64,000 nucleotides of DNA from Alloprevotella sp. oral taxon 473 str. F0040 (lineage in GTDB: Bacteria; Bacteroidota; Bacteroidia; Bacteroidales; Bacteroidaceae): contig NZ_KB290710.1 in NCBI RefSeq assembly GCF_000318095.2, positions 174,326 to 238,325 on the forward strand. The letters run 5' to 3'. The notes under the pieces are model-generated. The model had not been told where the DNA came from and searched no databases. It saw only the letters and a program-made list of their open reading frames with translations. Position numbers and translations under genes: made by a program. Positions 25,885 to 35,118 of the stretch are shown here, one piece after another. Every line of letters starts with the position of its first letter. Positions within the stretch are counted from its first letter, which is position 1.

Positions 25885-28167
25885 CTAATGGAAGAGTAGG
25901 GTGAACGTCGGTTCTTGCTGCAAATCATAACAAGGGAGTCGCAATCGTGCTGCATCCAACAGATATTGCCTGCGGTAGAAGTCGGTCATTGCAGCGGAGA
26001 GTACCAGCACTTTAGGACGATAGTAGGCTAATAGATGTGAGAGAGGACGGTGCACATCATGCCCCACTAGTAGCACGTCTACCGAAAGCGGATGCTGAGG
26101 AAAGGCACGAGACAAGGGGCTATCTACGATAGCAATGCGTTGTTGCCCATAGATGAGGCAGTGAGGAGCGAATAAGGGTGCAGTGGTAGAGGCAGAAATG
26201 CCAGAGGGCTGGGAGGAATGCCCTACAATCGAGCCTTTTTTCTGATGATATGTTGTAGAATCGTTGAGCACTGACATTGGAATCCACTCCACTGTCAGAC
26301 CTTGTGGTTCCCACTCTTCGTGAGCCGTCTGTCGGAGAGCTGCTTGTGCGCGGAGTGTGTCGGAAGCCAGAAGCCAAGAGTGACCATCTGGTGATGTAGC
26401 GTGCAAAGTTGTTACGCCCGATGTGGGATAGATGTAGAGGGCAGCTTGGGGACGCGTAGAATAACGATCCATTTGATAGGACAACATTGGGAGAAGCAAG
26501 CAGCCAGTGGCGAGCAGCGTGGATCGACCTATGGAGAGTCGTTGGGATGGGGGAGGGGATAACAATCTAACTAAGCCGAGGAGAGCAAATAGGCTCAAGG
26601 CTGTGGTGAGTGCGCTGGGATATAGCGGAATGGGCGCAAAACAATCTTTGGAGAAAAAGGCTAAACCTTGTTCCATGAGACTGATGAGGTCTGTGAGCCA
26701 TGGAGCGAGGACTCCGCGGAGTGGGGAGATAAGCAAGAAAATCATCCCACCGCAGAGCAGCAAATAGGCTGCTGGGATAACAAAAAGGCTAGAGAAGAGA
26801 CCACCCCATGCGACTTGATGAAAATGATAAGCCACAAGAGGTGCTGTGGCTAGTTGAGCTGAGAGAGAAACTATGAAAAGAAGATAGAAATATCGGCCGA
26901 TGCTCATGAGAAATCGCATAGGCGAAGAGGTGGGACGGCGATTGATGAGTTCCGAAGCACGCTTGCTTAGTGGTTGCAGCCCTTGCGGCACTGGAAAAAT
27001 GGGAGCGAAGAGCAGGATGCCTGCTACTGCGGCGCACGAGAGTTGAAAACCCACGTCGAACAACCAGTCTGGGGCATAGCATAACATGAGAGTCATGGAC
27101 AAAACAAGGCCGTGCCATGCGCCAGGACGATGATTTCCCCACGTAAACACTTGAGCAAGGGTGAGCATCAGCGTGGCGCGTACGAGAGAGATGGGAAACC
27201 CCACAAAGGCGGCAAAGCTCCACATCAGCACTAGGCCTAATCCGATGGTGAGGAGGTGGAGAGTTCGGCCGAAACGTCGAGCTATCGTTCCTAAAACGAG
27301 GGTGAATGCGCCAAAGAGGATGGAGAGATGAAGTCCCGAAAGAGCTAGAATGTGACTAGCTCCGCCTTGACTATACCGCATTTTGGTGTCGCGATCTAGT
27401 AGTTCTCGGTGTGCCAGAGTCATGGCTGAGAGCACAGCTGCACTGTGTGGAGGAAGGTGGTGCTGATATTGCTCCATCCATAGTTCACGTTGGCGCAGCA
27501 GGCGTTCGTGCAAGGTCAGATCTGGAGAGACTGTCGCAGTATGTGTGCCGCCCTTCCCGATAGTTTTCCACTCATTGGGGAAGCAGTGGGCAGTGGCAAC
27601 AATGTTTTGGCGCAAGAGGTAAGCAGAATAGCGATTTTTCACGCGTCCTTCTTTGGAATATAAGGCGGTGACGCGCCCATGTGCAAGAATAACTTGCCCA
27701 ATTTGAGGTGCGGAGGGTCGTTTTTGTGGCGGGACTGGGGCGTTAGGTCGTAGAGAAGAGGGGCTTTCTTGGAGCATTGTGCTGTCGGTGAGAAACACTT
27801 GCCACTTCTCTCCCACGATGGGGGCTTGCATCCTCAAGCAGATGCGCCAGCCGCGTGGAGTGCGATGAGGCACATCGGTGACGACACCGCGAAACGTAAA
27901 GGCCGTTTGGGGATAGTCGGTGATGCGTTCGCGCTGTTGGTGGACAATGAGAAGAAGTCCCAGACTAAATAGGAGGGTGGAGGAGAGCAACGTGAGCCAT
28001 AATCCTGTTGTGCGGCGAAACAATGCTAAGATGGAGCAGAGAAAGACGACTCCACCAAGGAGATACAACGATTTTTCGTAAGGCAACAGCCACGAAAACG
28101 CAAAATCCCCCATTCCGATGCCTACACAGAGTGGGATAAGCAGACGGAGAAGGGGAGTAGATTTCAT
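25885..28167 (-). CDS. comEC: ComEC/Rec2-family DNA uptake channel protein
   Basis: Inner-membrane protein of about 760 residues that carries single-stranded DNA across the membrane during natural transformation. The start at 28167 (MKSTPLLRLLIPLCVGIG) is preferred over an ATG eight codons earlier. Two or three membrane helices are followed by a DUF4131-like OB region (about 60-200) and the Competence domain, with the motif ILALSGLHLSILFG near residue 275 and about eight further membrane spans. The C-terminal beta-lactamase-like part (about 590-760) is short and I see no HxHxDH metal-binding motif, so nuclease activity there is doubtful. Confidence 0.9.
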   Translation of the reverse strand: MKSTPLLRLLIPLCVGIGMGDFAFSWLLPYEKSLYLLGGVVFLCSILALFRRTTGLWLTLLSSTLLFSLGLLLIVHQQRERITDYPQTAFTFRGVVTDVPHRTPRGWRICLRMQAPIVGEKWQVFLTDSTMLQESPSSLRPNAPVPPQKRPSAPQIGQVILAHGRVTALYSKEGRVKNRYSAYLLRQNIVATAHCFPNEWKTIGKGGTHTATVSPDLTLHERLLRQRELWMEQYQHHLPPHSAAVLSAMTLAHRELLDRDTKMRYSQGGASHILALSGLHLSILFGAFTLVLGTIARRFGRTLHLLTIGLGLVLMWSFAAFVGFPISLVRATLMLTLAQVFTWGNHRPGAWHGLVLSMTLMLCYAPDWLFDVGFQLSCAAVAGILLFAPIFPVPQGLQPLSKRASELINRRPTSSPMRFLMSIGRYFYLLFIVSLSAQLATAPLVAYHFHQVAWGGLFSSLFVIPAAYLLLCGGMIFLLISPLRGVLAPWLTDLISLMEQGLAFFSKDCFAPIPLYPSALTTALSLFALLGLVRLLSPPPSQRLSIGRSTLLATGCLLLPMLSYQMDRYSTRPQAALYIYPTSGVTTLHATSPDGHSWLLASDTLRAQAALRQTAHEEWEPQGLTVEWIPMSVLNDSTTYHQKKGSIVGHSSQPSGISASTTAPLFAPHCLIYGQQRIAIVDSPLSRAFPQHPLSVDVLLVGHDVHRPLSHLLAYYRPKVLVLSAAMTDFYRRQYLLDAARLRLPCYDLQQEPTFTLLFH

Positions 28168-28248
28168 AGTGAAGTGAGAGCAAGAGAACAAGTTCCTCGG
28201 AGGCTTGAAATTTTCACCCTAACAGTAGATGGGAAGAGCTTTTATAAT

Positions 28249-28276
28249 CAGAGGTTGCCTCTGACCTAAATAGGTC
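28249..28276 (-). terminator. Two adjacent small hairpins between plsC and comEC
   Basis: CAGAGG-ttg-CCTCTG and GACCT-aaat-AGGTC overlap at one base (28249-28263 and 28263-28276), about 100 bases beyond the plsC stop. No U-tract; function uncertain. Confidence 0.3.
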
Positions 28277-28372
28277 TTGCCTATAGCCTTCTTGCGCGAA
28301 GACTTGAAGGCTAAGCACGTTGCTCCTAAGGAAATGAAGGGAGGTGTCTAGATTAGGGGCAGAGCAATGAGA

Positions 28373-29131
28373 CTATTGATCGTCATTCTGCACAAAACCT
28401 TGATGATGCTCGGGGAGACCATCCATAATGATGCGATAACTCTCTTCGAGTGTTCGTTTGATGTTGTCTGCTCCCTGGCTCAAAGGGACGATAGGAGGGT
28501 GAATCACTAAACGCAAACGATGCCAGTGGGCAAAACGAAAGTCGCGCATGCGTGGCATCACATCAAAACTTCCATCGATGGTGATTGGCACAACTGGCAA
28601 TTGGAGTTCGTCGGCCAACTGGAACGCACCTCTGCGAAAAATACCCATGTGTCCTGTGAAAGTGCGGGCACCTTCGGGGAAGACGGCCAAAGAAGTGCCG
28701 CCTACCAACCGCTGTCGGGCATCGTCCATGGTCTTGGCCACAGCTTTTCGACTAGATTTATCCACAAAAATGAAGCCAGCTTTTTCACAGGCAAAGCCCA
28801 CAAAGGGAACTTTGCGCAGACTTGCTTTCATCATCCACTTAAACTCGCGACCGAGAAAGCCTGAGAGAAGGAAAATGTCGAAAGCACCTTGGTGATTGGC
28901 TGCAAAGATGTAGCTCTGTCCGCGCTGAAGATGCTCTCTCCCTTCCACCTTGACGGGAAGAAAGAGGAAGCGAATGGTGAACCATCCCCAAAAACGACTG
29001 GGGCCGAACGCAAACCAGCGCGACAGTCCCACCATGCACCCTAAGGCGGTGGTGAGAGCCACGAGGATGGTGACGACGATGAACAGCGGGAAAAAGATGA
29101 AAAGCTGATAGAGGCGATAGAGAAAAGTCAT
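28373..29131 (-). CDS. plsC: 1-acyl-sn-glycerol-3-phosphate acyltransferase
   Basis: Membrane enzyme that adds the second acyl chain to make phosphatidic acid. The 252-residue sequence has an N-terminal membrane segment (residues 5-35), the acyltransferase motif NHQGAFD at 79-85 (His80 and Asp85 catalytic), the glycerol-phosphate-binding FPEGART at 151-157, and VVPITIDGS as motif IV. All essential residues are present. The gene follows the dihydroorotase gene by 36 bases on the same strand and may be co-transcribed, although the pathways are unrelated. Confidence 0.93.
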   Translation of the reverse strand: MTFLYRLYQLFIFFPLFIVVTILVALTTALGCMVGLSRWFAFGPSRFWGWFTIRFLFLPVKVEGREHLQRGQSYIFAANHQGAFDIFLLSGFLGREFKWMMKASLRKVPFVGFACEKAGFIFVDKSSRKAVAKTMDDARQRLVGGTSLAVFPEGARTFTGHMGIFRRGAFQLADELQLPVVPITIDGSFDVMPRMRDFRFAHWHRLRLVIHPPIVPLSQGADNIKRTLEESYRIIMDGLPEHHQGFVQNDDQ

Positions 29132-29167
29132 AAGAGTGGGATACAGCTGCTGGTGGTCACAATAGAA

Positions 29168-30511
29168 CTATCGAGGCATATAGGTGATCATGCGGCCACG
29201 AAGGTTTTCGTTGGTGATGACTCCTTTGTTGTAGACCAGATGTCCATTGACAAAGGTACGCATCACGCGCCAGTTGAAGGTGTGTCCCTCCATGGGGCTC
29301 CAATTGCACTTCGATTCGATGCGGTTGGGAGTCAATGTCCAAGGAGAATGGGGCTTCACAAGCACCAAGTCTGCCATATAACCTTGACGTAGGAAGCCAC
29401 GGTTTTCGATGCCAAACACACGTGCAGGGTTGTGACACATGAGTTCTACCATGCGCTCGATGGGCAATACTCCCTCATCCACGAGTTCGAGCATAGACAC
29501 TAGCGAGAACTGCACAAAGGGCATGCCACTAGTGGCTTTTGCTGCTCCACCAATCTTGTCGGAGATGCGGTGAGGGGCATGGTCTGTGCCGATGGTGCGG
29601 ATGCGGCCGTCGGTGAGCGCAGCGCGGATAGCCGCGCGGTCAGTGTCGTATTTCACAGCAGGGTTGCACTTGATGCGAGCTCCCAGACGTTCGTAGTCTT
29701 CACTGGCAAATATCAAGTGGGGCAAGCAAGCTTCAGCAGTAATCTGTTTGTCGTTGGGATCGAATAAATCCAATTCTGCCACTGTAGTGATATGAGCCAC
29801 GTGGAGTTTAACATTAAATTCTCTCGCTAGCGCAATCGCTTCTTGAGTGCTCTTCACACAAGCCTCGGCAGGACGAATCTCGGGGTGGTAGCGCACGTGA
29901 GGGTCTTGGCCATATTTCTTTTTGTAAGCCTTCATGTTGGCCACAATCATAGGCGTATCTTCACAATGCACCATGATGGGCAAACGACTCTGTTCGAAGA
30001 TGGTGCGGAGAGTAGGTTGGTCTTCCACTTGCAATTCACCAGTGCTGCTACCCATGAAGAGCTTAATACCAGCCACAAGACGTGGATTCACTTCTCTGAG
30101 GCGTGCGGCATTGTCGGGAGTGGCTCCAAGGAAAAAACCAAAGTTGACAAGACTCTGTTGCTGTGCAATCTCAATTTTCTGCAACAAACGCTCCTTAGTC
30201 ACCGTGGGAGGCACAGTGTTGGGCATGTCAATGACCGTGGTCACACCACCTGCAGCTGCGGCACGACTTTCGGTGTAGAAGTCACCTTTGGCGGTGAGAC
30301 CTGGATCGCGAAAATGAACATGTTCGTCGATAACGCCAGGAAGTAAGTAGCAACCTTCGGCGTCTATCACGGTGTCGGGAGGAAGCTGAGGCTTCGCATC
30401 CAGTCCGAAGAGCACTTCTTCGATGCGGTCGCCATCAATGACCAAACTTCCGATAGATTGCTGTCCTTCGTTGACGAGGATAGCGTTTTTAATGAGCGTT
30501 CTGCTGTGCAT
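29168..30511 (-). CDS. pyrC: Dihydroorotase
   Basis: Zinc amidohydrolase that closes carbamoyl aspartate to dihydroorotate in pyrimidine synthesis. The 447-residue length fits the type I class. The metal-binding HVHFRDPG lies at residues 64-71, GGVTTVIDMPNT follows at about 88-99, and a second metal-binding segment LHVAHITTVAEL and a catalytic GTDHAPH (near residue 310) are intact. Allantoinase or hydantoinase are alternatives for this superfamily, but the DPG motif after HVHFR and the GTDHAPH signature favour dihydroorotase. No other pyr gene is nearby. Confidence 0.92.
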   Translation of the reverse strand: MHSRTLIKNAILVNEGQQSIGSLVIDGDRIEEVLFGLDAKPQLPPDTVIDAEGCYLLPGVIDEHVHFRDPGLTAKGDFYTESRAAAAGGVTTVIDMPNTVPPTVTKERLLQKIEIAQQQSLVNFGFFLGATPDNAARLREVNPRLVAGIKLFMGSSTGELQVEDQPTLRTIFEQSRLPIMVHCEDTPMIVANMKAYKKKYGQDPHVRYHPEIRPAEACVKSTQEAIALAREFNVKLHVAHITTVAELDLFDPNDKQITAEACLPHLIFASEDYERLGARIKCNPAVKYDTDRAAIRAALTDGRIRTIGTDHAPHRISDKIGGAAKATSGMPFVQFSLVSMLELVDEGVLPIERMVELMCHNPARVFGIENRGFLRQGYMADLVLVKPHSPWTLTPNRIESKCNWSPMEGHTFNWRVMRTFVNGHLVYNKGVITNENLRGRMITYMPR

Positions 30512-30573
30512 GTCTTAGGGGAGAGAGAGTCTGCATGAAGCAGACAATGAGGGAAAAATGAGAACATAGAGAA

Positions 30574-30611
30574 GGAGTGCGCCGTCTTCTGTCGAAGATC
30601 CTGCGCACTCC
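30574..30611 (-). terminator. Hairpin between the glycosyltransferase gene and pyrC
   Basis: GGAGTGCGC and GCGCACTCC (9 bp) enclose TCTT/AAGA, starting 37 bases after the glycosyltransferase stop on the minus strand. The following bases are TTCTCTATG, a weak U-tract. Confidence 0.55.
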
Positions 30612-30647
30612 TAAGGTGTATAGCGCAGATGATATGCGCGTTTTGTT

Positions 30648-31400
30648 TTAAGCTTGCTTAGATTTGATTTGTCTGGTGAGCGCAGCCCAGCGCAGACGCA
30701 TCACTCCAAAGAGTGCTTCGCCGAAGATGCCACCGCTCATTTTGCTCACACCGAGTTGGCGATTCACAAAAATCACGGGTACCTCTTTGATGCGGAAGCC
30801 CAACTTATAGGCCGTAAATTTCAGTTCAATCTGGAACGCATAGCCTTTGAAGCGGATTTTGTCGAAGTCGATGGCTTCAAGCACACGGCGTTTGTAGCAT
30901 TTGAAGCCAGCTGTGGTGTCGTTGACAGGAATGCCTGTGACGAAACGTACATATTTTGAGGCAAAATAGCTCATCAACACACGTCCCATGGGCCAGTTCA
31001 CCACATTCACCCCCGAGATGTAACGGCTGCCAATGGCTAAGTCATAGCCCTCCACTGCACAAGCGTTGTAGAGTCGAGGCAGGTCTTTGGGATCATGACT
31101 AAAGTCGGCATCCATCTCGAAGATATACTCGTAGCCGTGTTCGAGAGCCCATTTGAATCCAGCGATGTAGGCAGTGCCAAGCCCCAGTTTGCCTTGACGT
31201 TCCACTAGATGCACGCGATCCTTGAGGTCGCCTTCCATGAGATTTTTCACGATGGCAGCAGTCCCATCAGGGCTACCATCGTCGATGACCAATACGTCAA
31301 ATCCATGTTCTTCCAGGCCCGTGACAGCACGGAGGATGGCTTCGATATTTTCTTTTTCGTTGTAGGTGGGGATAATTACAACGGCATCGTTCTTCTGCAT
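30648..31400 (-). CDS. Polyprenol-phosphate mannosyltransferase-like glycosyltransferase (GT2)
   Basis: A 250-residue GT2 enzyme when started at the ATG at 31400 (MQKNDAVVIIPTYNEKEN); an earlier in-frame ATG at 31460 overlaps the promoter and is unlikely. The Rossmann-type start VVIIPTYNE, the nucleotide-binding DDGSPDGT near residue 41 and the metal-binding EMDADFSHDP near residue 96 are as in dolichol-phosphate mannose synthases. The C-terminus lacks extra membrane spans, so it belongs to the soluble DPM1-like form. It probably makes a lipid-linked sugar used for glycosylating envelope polymers or proteins; the exact sugar is inferred from family. Confidence 0.88.
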   Translation of the reverse strand: MQKNDAVVIIPTYNEKENIEAILRAVTGLEEHGFDVLVIDDGSPDGTAAIVKNLMEGDLKDRVHLVERQGKLGLGTAYIAGFKWALEHGYEYIFEMDADFSHDPKDLPRLYNACAVEGYDLAIGSRYISGVNVVNWPMGRVLMSYFASKYVRFVTGIPVNDTTAGFKCYKRRVLEAIDFDKIRFKGYAFQIELKFTAYKLGFRIKEVPVIFVNRQLGVSKMSGGIFGEALFGVMRLRWAALTRQIKSKQA

Positions 31401-31457
31401 TGTGGCTATTTGTATGATGTGTTCTATCTGCAAAAGTAGCATTTGCCCCTCGATTTG

Positions 31458-31465
31458 CAAAATTA
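31458..31465 (-). promoter_or_regulatory. -7 box for the glycosyltransferase gene
   Basis: TAATTTTG on the minus strand, about 58 bases upstream of the start codon at 31400. It is back-to-back with the plus-strand promoter at 31478-31510; no good -33 element seen. Confidence 0.45.
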
Positions 31466-31477
31466 TCTACTGATATA

Positions 31478-31510
31478 TTTTGAATTTATGAGGAGATAAT
31501 TGTAATTTTG
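31478..31510 (+). promoter_or_regulatory. Bacteroidetes-type promoter for the 427-residue protein gene
   Basis: TTTTG (31478-31482), 20-base spacer, TAATTTTG (31503-31510). It gives a leader of about 120 bases. Confidence 0.6.
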
Positions 31511-31635
31511 CATGAGAAGACCTACTTCTTATCGTTTCGATGGAAAGAAAGGCTGCGCTTTCGCAGCACAGCTGTTCATCGACTCTGTCTCGCAGACCGC
31601 TATGACTGCGCTTCTTTCCCTCGACACACCCCCAC

Positions 31636-32919
31636 ATGATCAAGACTTTGCTCCAGCAACTCGAAGATTGGTTTGCCGATCACGACTACCTAGCCGTCGA
31701 ACGTACGCTGGGAGGACTTCCTGTTGACAAATTTTCACCACGCATGTGGGAAATTTATGTCCACACCCTCCTCCGATTGGCCAGGGATAATGGGCACGAC
31801 ACAGCGCGCTACTCACGTGCGCTCAATTGCATGCACTACATGATGGATGAGCAAGTGGAGCGTTTTGTGCACCTCTATTATTATTATGCCTATGCCCTGG
31901 CGCATCTTGATCGTGAATCTGAAGCTCTGCTCTTTCTTGCTGCCTATTTTGAGGAAGTCGTACCCGCCTTTCAGCATCCTAAAGCTGAGCTGCTCGAGCG
32001 GCAATGTCTAGAGTCTATCAGCCAGCAGCATCACCGTTTGGGCACTTTTGTGGATCGCTGTCAGCAGATGGGAGAGGCTTTGCAAAGCATCGCCCAGCCA
32101 GTCGCAGATTTGGCTCGAGAAATAGCGGCCTTGTCAGACCAAACTTCAAAACTCGCCCAGCACCGCCGTGCAGTGGCCGAGCAAGAGCAGACACAGTTGC
32201 TCTATAAAGTGGCGCGCCCTTTGCTCTATCAAGTGCGTTTCACGGCGGTATGGACGGAAAATCATGTGGCCCTTCAAATGGCCCTCGATGGAGTGGTGCA
32301 AAATCTCCATATTCTCTACACTTTGTTGTGCCTACTTCGCCCTCATCTGCCGCAAGGTTGGGACATAGAACTGCCACAGTGGGAGGCTTTTGTGCGAGAA
32401 CATTATCCCGAAGAACCCTCTCAGAGCACGATAAATCAACTTCTTGCTCTTGAACGCACCTATAGCACCACCTTGCCTCCAGAAACTGCCGTCTACGAAG
32501 CCCACATTCAAGTCAATTCAGGGTGGACAACGCAAGCGATGCTTATGGTGGAGTATCTGCAAGATGAAAATTTTGTGTTCAATCTCCAGCGACTCAGTGG
32601 AAGTTTCTGTGGTTTTGTGGCCTACAACACGGATGTTTTCTCATCACAAGACGACCTAGAGCAGCAGGTTCGTGCTTTCAATGCCCATTTGGCCGAAGCA
32701 GTTCAGCATAGTTTAGGAGAGGCATTTGCAGTTCACTTTGTAGGAGGAGGATTTGGAGCTAGTGCCTTTGCCCATCATGCCCAGACCGCCTATTGTGACT
32801 TCATTGCCTATGATGCACCGCGCGTGTTGGCAGCGATTTCTTCCTATTTTGCGCAGCATGTAGAGTCCTATCCCCAGGTGCAAGCCTTCCATCGTGCCGC
32901 CACTCCCTTCTCGATTTAG
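31636..32919 (+). CDS. Unrecognised cytoplasmic protein, helical N-terminal half
   Basis: A 427-residue protein without signal peptide or membrane spans; I do not recognise the family. The N-terminal 150 residues are helical with TPR-like spacing (VHTLLRLARDNGHDTARYSRALNCM, LYYYYAYALAHLDRESEALLF). A coiled-coil stretch about 150-195 follows, then a mixed alpha/beta C-terminal region containing HFVGGGFGASAFAHH near residue 365. The latter glycine-rich loop is suggestive but fits no nucleotide-binding motif I know. It has its own promoter and stands between a glycosyltransferase gene and a lyase gene, with no clear operon link. Confidence 0.75.
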   Translation: MIKTLLQQLEDWFADHDYLAVERTLGGLPVDKFSPRMWEIYVHTLLRLARDNGHDTARYSRALNCMHYMMDEQVERFVHLYYYYAYALAHLDRESEALLFLAAYFEEVVPAFQHPKAELLERQCLESISQQHHRLGTFVDRCQQMGEALQSIAQPVADLAREIAALSDQTSKLAQHRRAVAEQEQTQLLYKVARPLLYQVRFTAVWTENHVALQMALDGVVQNLHILYTLLCLLRPHLPQGWDIELPQWEAFVREHYPEEPSQSTINQLLALERTYSTTLPPETAVYEAHIQVNSGWTTQAMLMVEYLQDENFVFNLQRLSGSFCGFVAYNTDVFSSQDDLEQQVRAFNAHLAEAVQHSLGEAFAVHFVGGGFGASAFAHHAQTAYCDFIAYDAPRVLAAISSYFAQHVESYPQVQAFHRAATPFSI

Positions 32920-33053
32920 GCGTGCGCAAATAGCGGTGGATAGAACATGACACCTACCACTCTCTTCAATTAAGTAGCCATCTCTTATATTTCCTGAGGG
33001 CCGTGTATCGTTCCTCACCATAAAAATCCTGTATTTCCTATATCCATTATATC

Positions 33054-34244
33054 ATGAAGCACTATAGTTTCGACAACGTTATTTGTAGAAAAGGTACCAA
33101 CTGTTCCAAACTCAGAGCCTTGCAGATGCTCTATGGACGCACAGACCTCATACCGCTTTGGGTGGCCGACATGGATTTTGCCACACCTCCTTTTATCCTC
33201 GATGCTCTCCGAGCACGACTCGAACACCCCATCTTGGGTTACACTTGCATTGACGAAGACTATTGGCCAGCTCTCATTGACTGGCAACGCCAGCTTCATG
33301 GATGGGACATCCAGAAAGAATGGATTTCTTTTGTGCCAGGAGTCATCCGTGGACTCGGATTTGCCCTTCAAGTGTTCACCAAACCTGGAGATCTCATCAT
33401 CACGCAGCCACCCGTCTATCACATGTTTAAGCATGTCATTGAGGGCAATGGCCGTGTCATCGTGGACAACCCTTTGATCAGAATGGAAGATGGCCGCTAT
33501 GATATGGACTTCGACCAACTCGCTACGGTGGCAGAAGGGGCAAAGATGCTAGTGCTCTGCAATCCTCATAATCCTAGTGGGCGATGCTGGCCTAAAGAGA
33601 CCCTGCAACGTCTCGCAGACTTCTGTGCTGAGCACAACATTCTCGTGGTGAGCGACGAAATCCACGCCGACATCGCCCTCTATTCGGCTAAGCATGTGCC
33701 TTTTGCTTCGGTGTCAGAAGCTGCGCGCAACAATAGCATCACCTTTGGTGCGCCCACCAAGACCTTTAACTGTGCTGGAGTGGTGAGCAGCTGGACGGTA
33801 GTTCCCAACAAGGAACTGCGCGAACGCTTCTTCACTTGGCTCGTGGCCAATGAGATTGACTGCCCGCCCATGTTTTCTCCTACAGTAGCCATCGCTGCCT
33901 ATCGGCATGGAGCAGAGTGGCGCAAGGAAATGTTGCGCTACATCGAGGGCAACATCGACTTCGTGGTCGACTATTGCCAAGAGCACATCCCAGGCATCAT
34001 AGCTCAGCGGCCCGAAGCCTCCTTCCTCATCTGGCTGGATTGTCGTGCGCTTGAACTTTCTCACGACGAACTCAACCACCTCTTTGTCGATGAGGCGCAT
34101 TTGGCTCTCAACGATGGCGAGATGTTTGGCGCAGGGGGTGAAGGTTTTATGCGCCTCAATGTGGGAGTGCCTCGTAAGGTGCTGGAGCAAGCCCTCAAAC
34201 AACTGGCTGAGGCTGTGGCAAAGCTTCCTTCTACTCAATCCTAA
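33054..34244 (+). CDS. MalY/PatB-family aminotransferase, probable cystathionine beta-lyase
   Basis: PLP enzyme of the class I/II aminotransferase fold, 396 residues. The family signature LIPLWVADMDFATPP is near residue 35. NPHNPSGR is the substrate/PLP site near residue 170. SDEIHADI carries the PLP-contacting Asp, and Lys236 in GAPTKTFNCAG is the Schiff-base lysine. MalY/PatB proteins cleave the C-S bond of cystathionine and related compounds, releasing ammonia, pyruvate and a thiol, or hydrogen sulfide from cysteine. In relatives the segment reads PSKTFN; Thr replaces Ser here, a mild change. The 191-residue gene follows after 18 bases. Confidence 0.9.
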   Translation: MKHYSFDNVICRKGTNCSKLRALQMLYGRTDLIPLWVADMDFATPPFILDALRARLEHPILGYTCIDEDYWPALIDWQRQLHGWDIQKEWISFVPGVIRGLGFALQVFTKPGDLIITQPPVYHMFKHVIEGNGRVIVDNPLIRMEDGRYDMDFDQLATVAEGAKMLVLCNPHNPSGRCWPKETLQRLADFCAEHNILVVSDEIHADIALYSAKHVPFASVSEAARNNSITFGAPTKTFNCAGVVSSWTVVPNKELRERFFTWLVANEIDCPPMFSPTVAIAAYRHGAEWRKEMLRYIEGNIDFVVDYCQEHIPGIIAQRPEASFLIWLDCRALELSHDELNHLFVDEAHLALNDGEMFGAGGEGFMRLNVGVPRKVLEQALKQLAEAVAKLPSTQS

Positions 34245-34262
34245 ACTCTTCATTTCTCCTTC

Positions 34263-34838
34263 ATGACTCCTGAAAATATCCAAGCTCCCTCCGAATTTCT
34301 TGATCGCTTTGAGGAGCAACTCACCCAGCAACTGCTTCGTCTTTGCACCGCAGCGCGAGCCCTCTCAGGGCAGCTACTCGAAACACCCGACTTTGAAGCC
34401 GTGTGGCCAGAGGTTTGCACGCCCTATCTTGGAGATGCTGTGCCTGAAATAGCGAAATATCCCACGGTAGCCATTGGGTGGATGGGGTTTGTGGGTTTGG
34501 CCATAGCCCAGCGTTGGGATAGTGATTGGAGTGTAGCCACCGAAGACCCTCACGCCCTCTATCCCGCTTTGCTAGCACAAGGGTTTGATGCCCTCGATGA
34601 CTATGTGTTAGACCATGTGCTAGCCATCACCGATGCAGAGGAGCGTGCGCAGCTTCACCAATTGGTGCGCACCTGTGCCGAGGCAGCACATGCAGCTTTG
34701 CGCCGTGAAGGCATTGAACCTCAAAGTCCTATGGCTTTTCACACCTATGTACGCACACTTCATGTGATGTATCGTCTGGGTATCGCCCTTCAGCTCCACC
34801 GTTTGGGCTACAAGTTTGAAAAAATGGACATGAAGTAG
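34263..34838 (+). CDS. Conserved Bacteroidales protein of unknown function
   Basis: A 191-residue protein, mostly helical, with no signal peptide. A hydrophobic middle segment (YPTVAIGWMGFVGLAIAQRWDSDW) around residues 60-85 has Trp and Asp conserved in style but looks like a buried helix rather than a membrane span. I recognise no catalytic motif. It lies 18 bases after the MalY/PatB-type lyase gene on the same strand and is probably co-transcribed with it, which is the only hint of function. Confidence 0.7.
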   Translation: MTPENIQAPSEFLDRFEEQLTQQLLRLCTAARALSGQLLETPDFEAVWPEVCTPYLGDAVPEIAKYPTVAIGWMGFVGLAIAQRWDSDWSVATEDPHALYPALLAQGFDALDDYVLDHVLAITDAEERAQLHQLVRTCAEAAHAALRREGIEPQSPMAFHTYVRTLHVMYRLGIALQLHRLGYKFEKMDMK

Positions 34839-34998
34839 GCGTAAGACACAGAATGTCTGTTGTGCATGTTGCGAGCTTTAAATGACCATACGCTCACTCA
34901 GATGCTTTTTCTGTGGTTGAAATAGCAGTAAAGTGTTGACATCCTGATGGATAATGTGATATTATAGCTTTTTTCTATGTTAAAGAAGGGCGTATCTG

Positions 34999-35029
34999 TT
35001 GCAGACTCTAAAAAAAGCCCGTAACTTTG
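34999..35029 (+). promoter_or_regulatory. Bacteroidetes-type promoter of dps
   Basis: TTG (34999-35001), 20-base spacer, TAACTTTG (35022-35029). The leader to the dps start is about 85 bases. Four AAAAG-type bases before the box match the fimbrial promoter at 46.4 kb. Confidence 0.75.
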
Positions 35030-35118
35030 CATCGTAATCAAGGGATAAACCAAAGGACATGGCGTTCCTTTCTCCCTGATTTCTCTTTTAATGAAATCCA
35101 TAAACATAACATATCGAT

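Noticed and set aside
32719..32790. Nucleotide-binding glycine loop (VGGGFGAS) in the 427-residue protein
   Set aside because: The spacing and following residues fit neither a P-loop nor a Rossmann motif, so no function is assigned.
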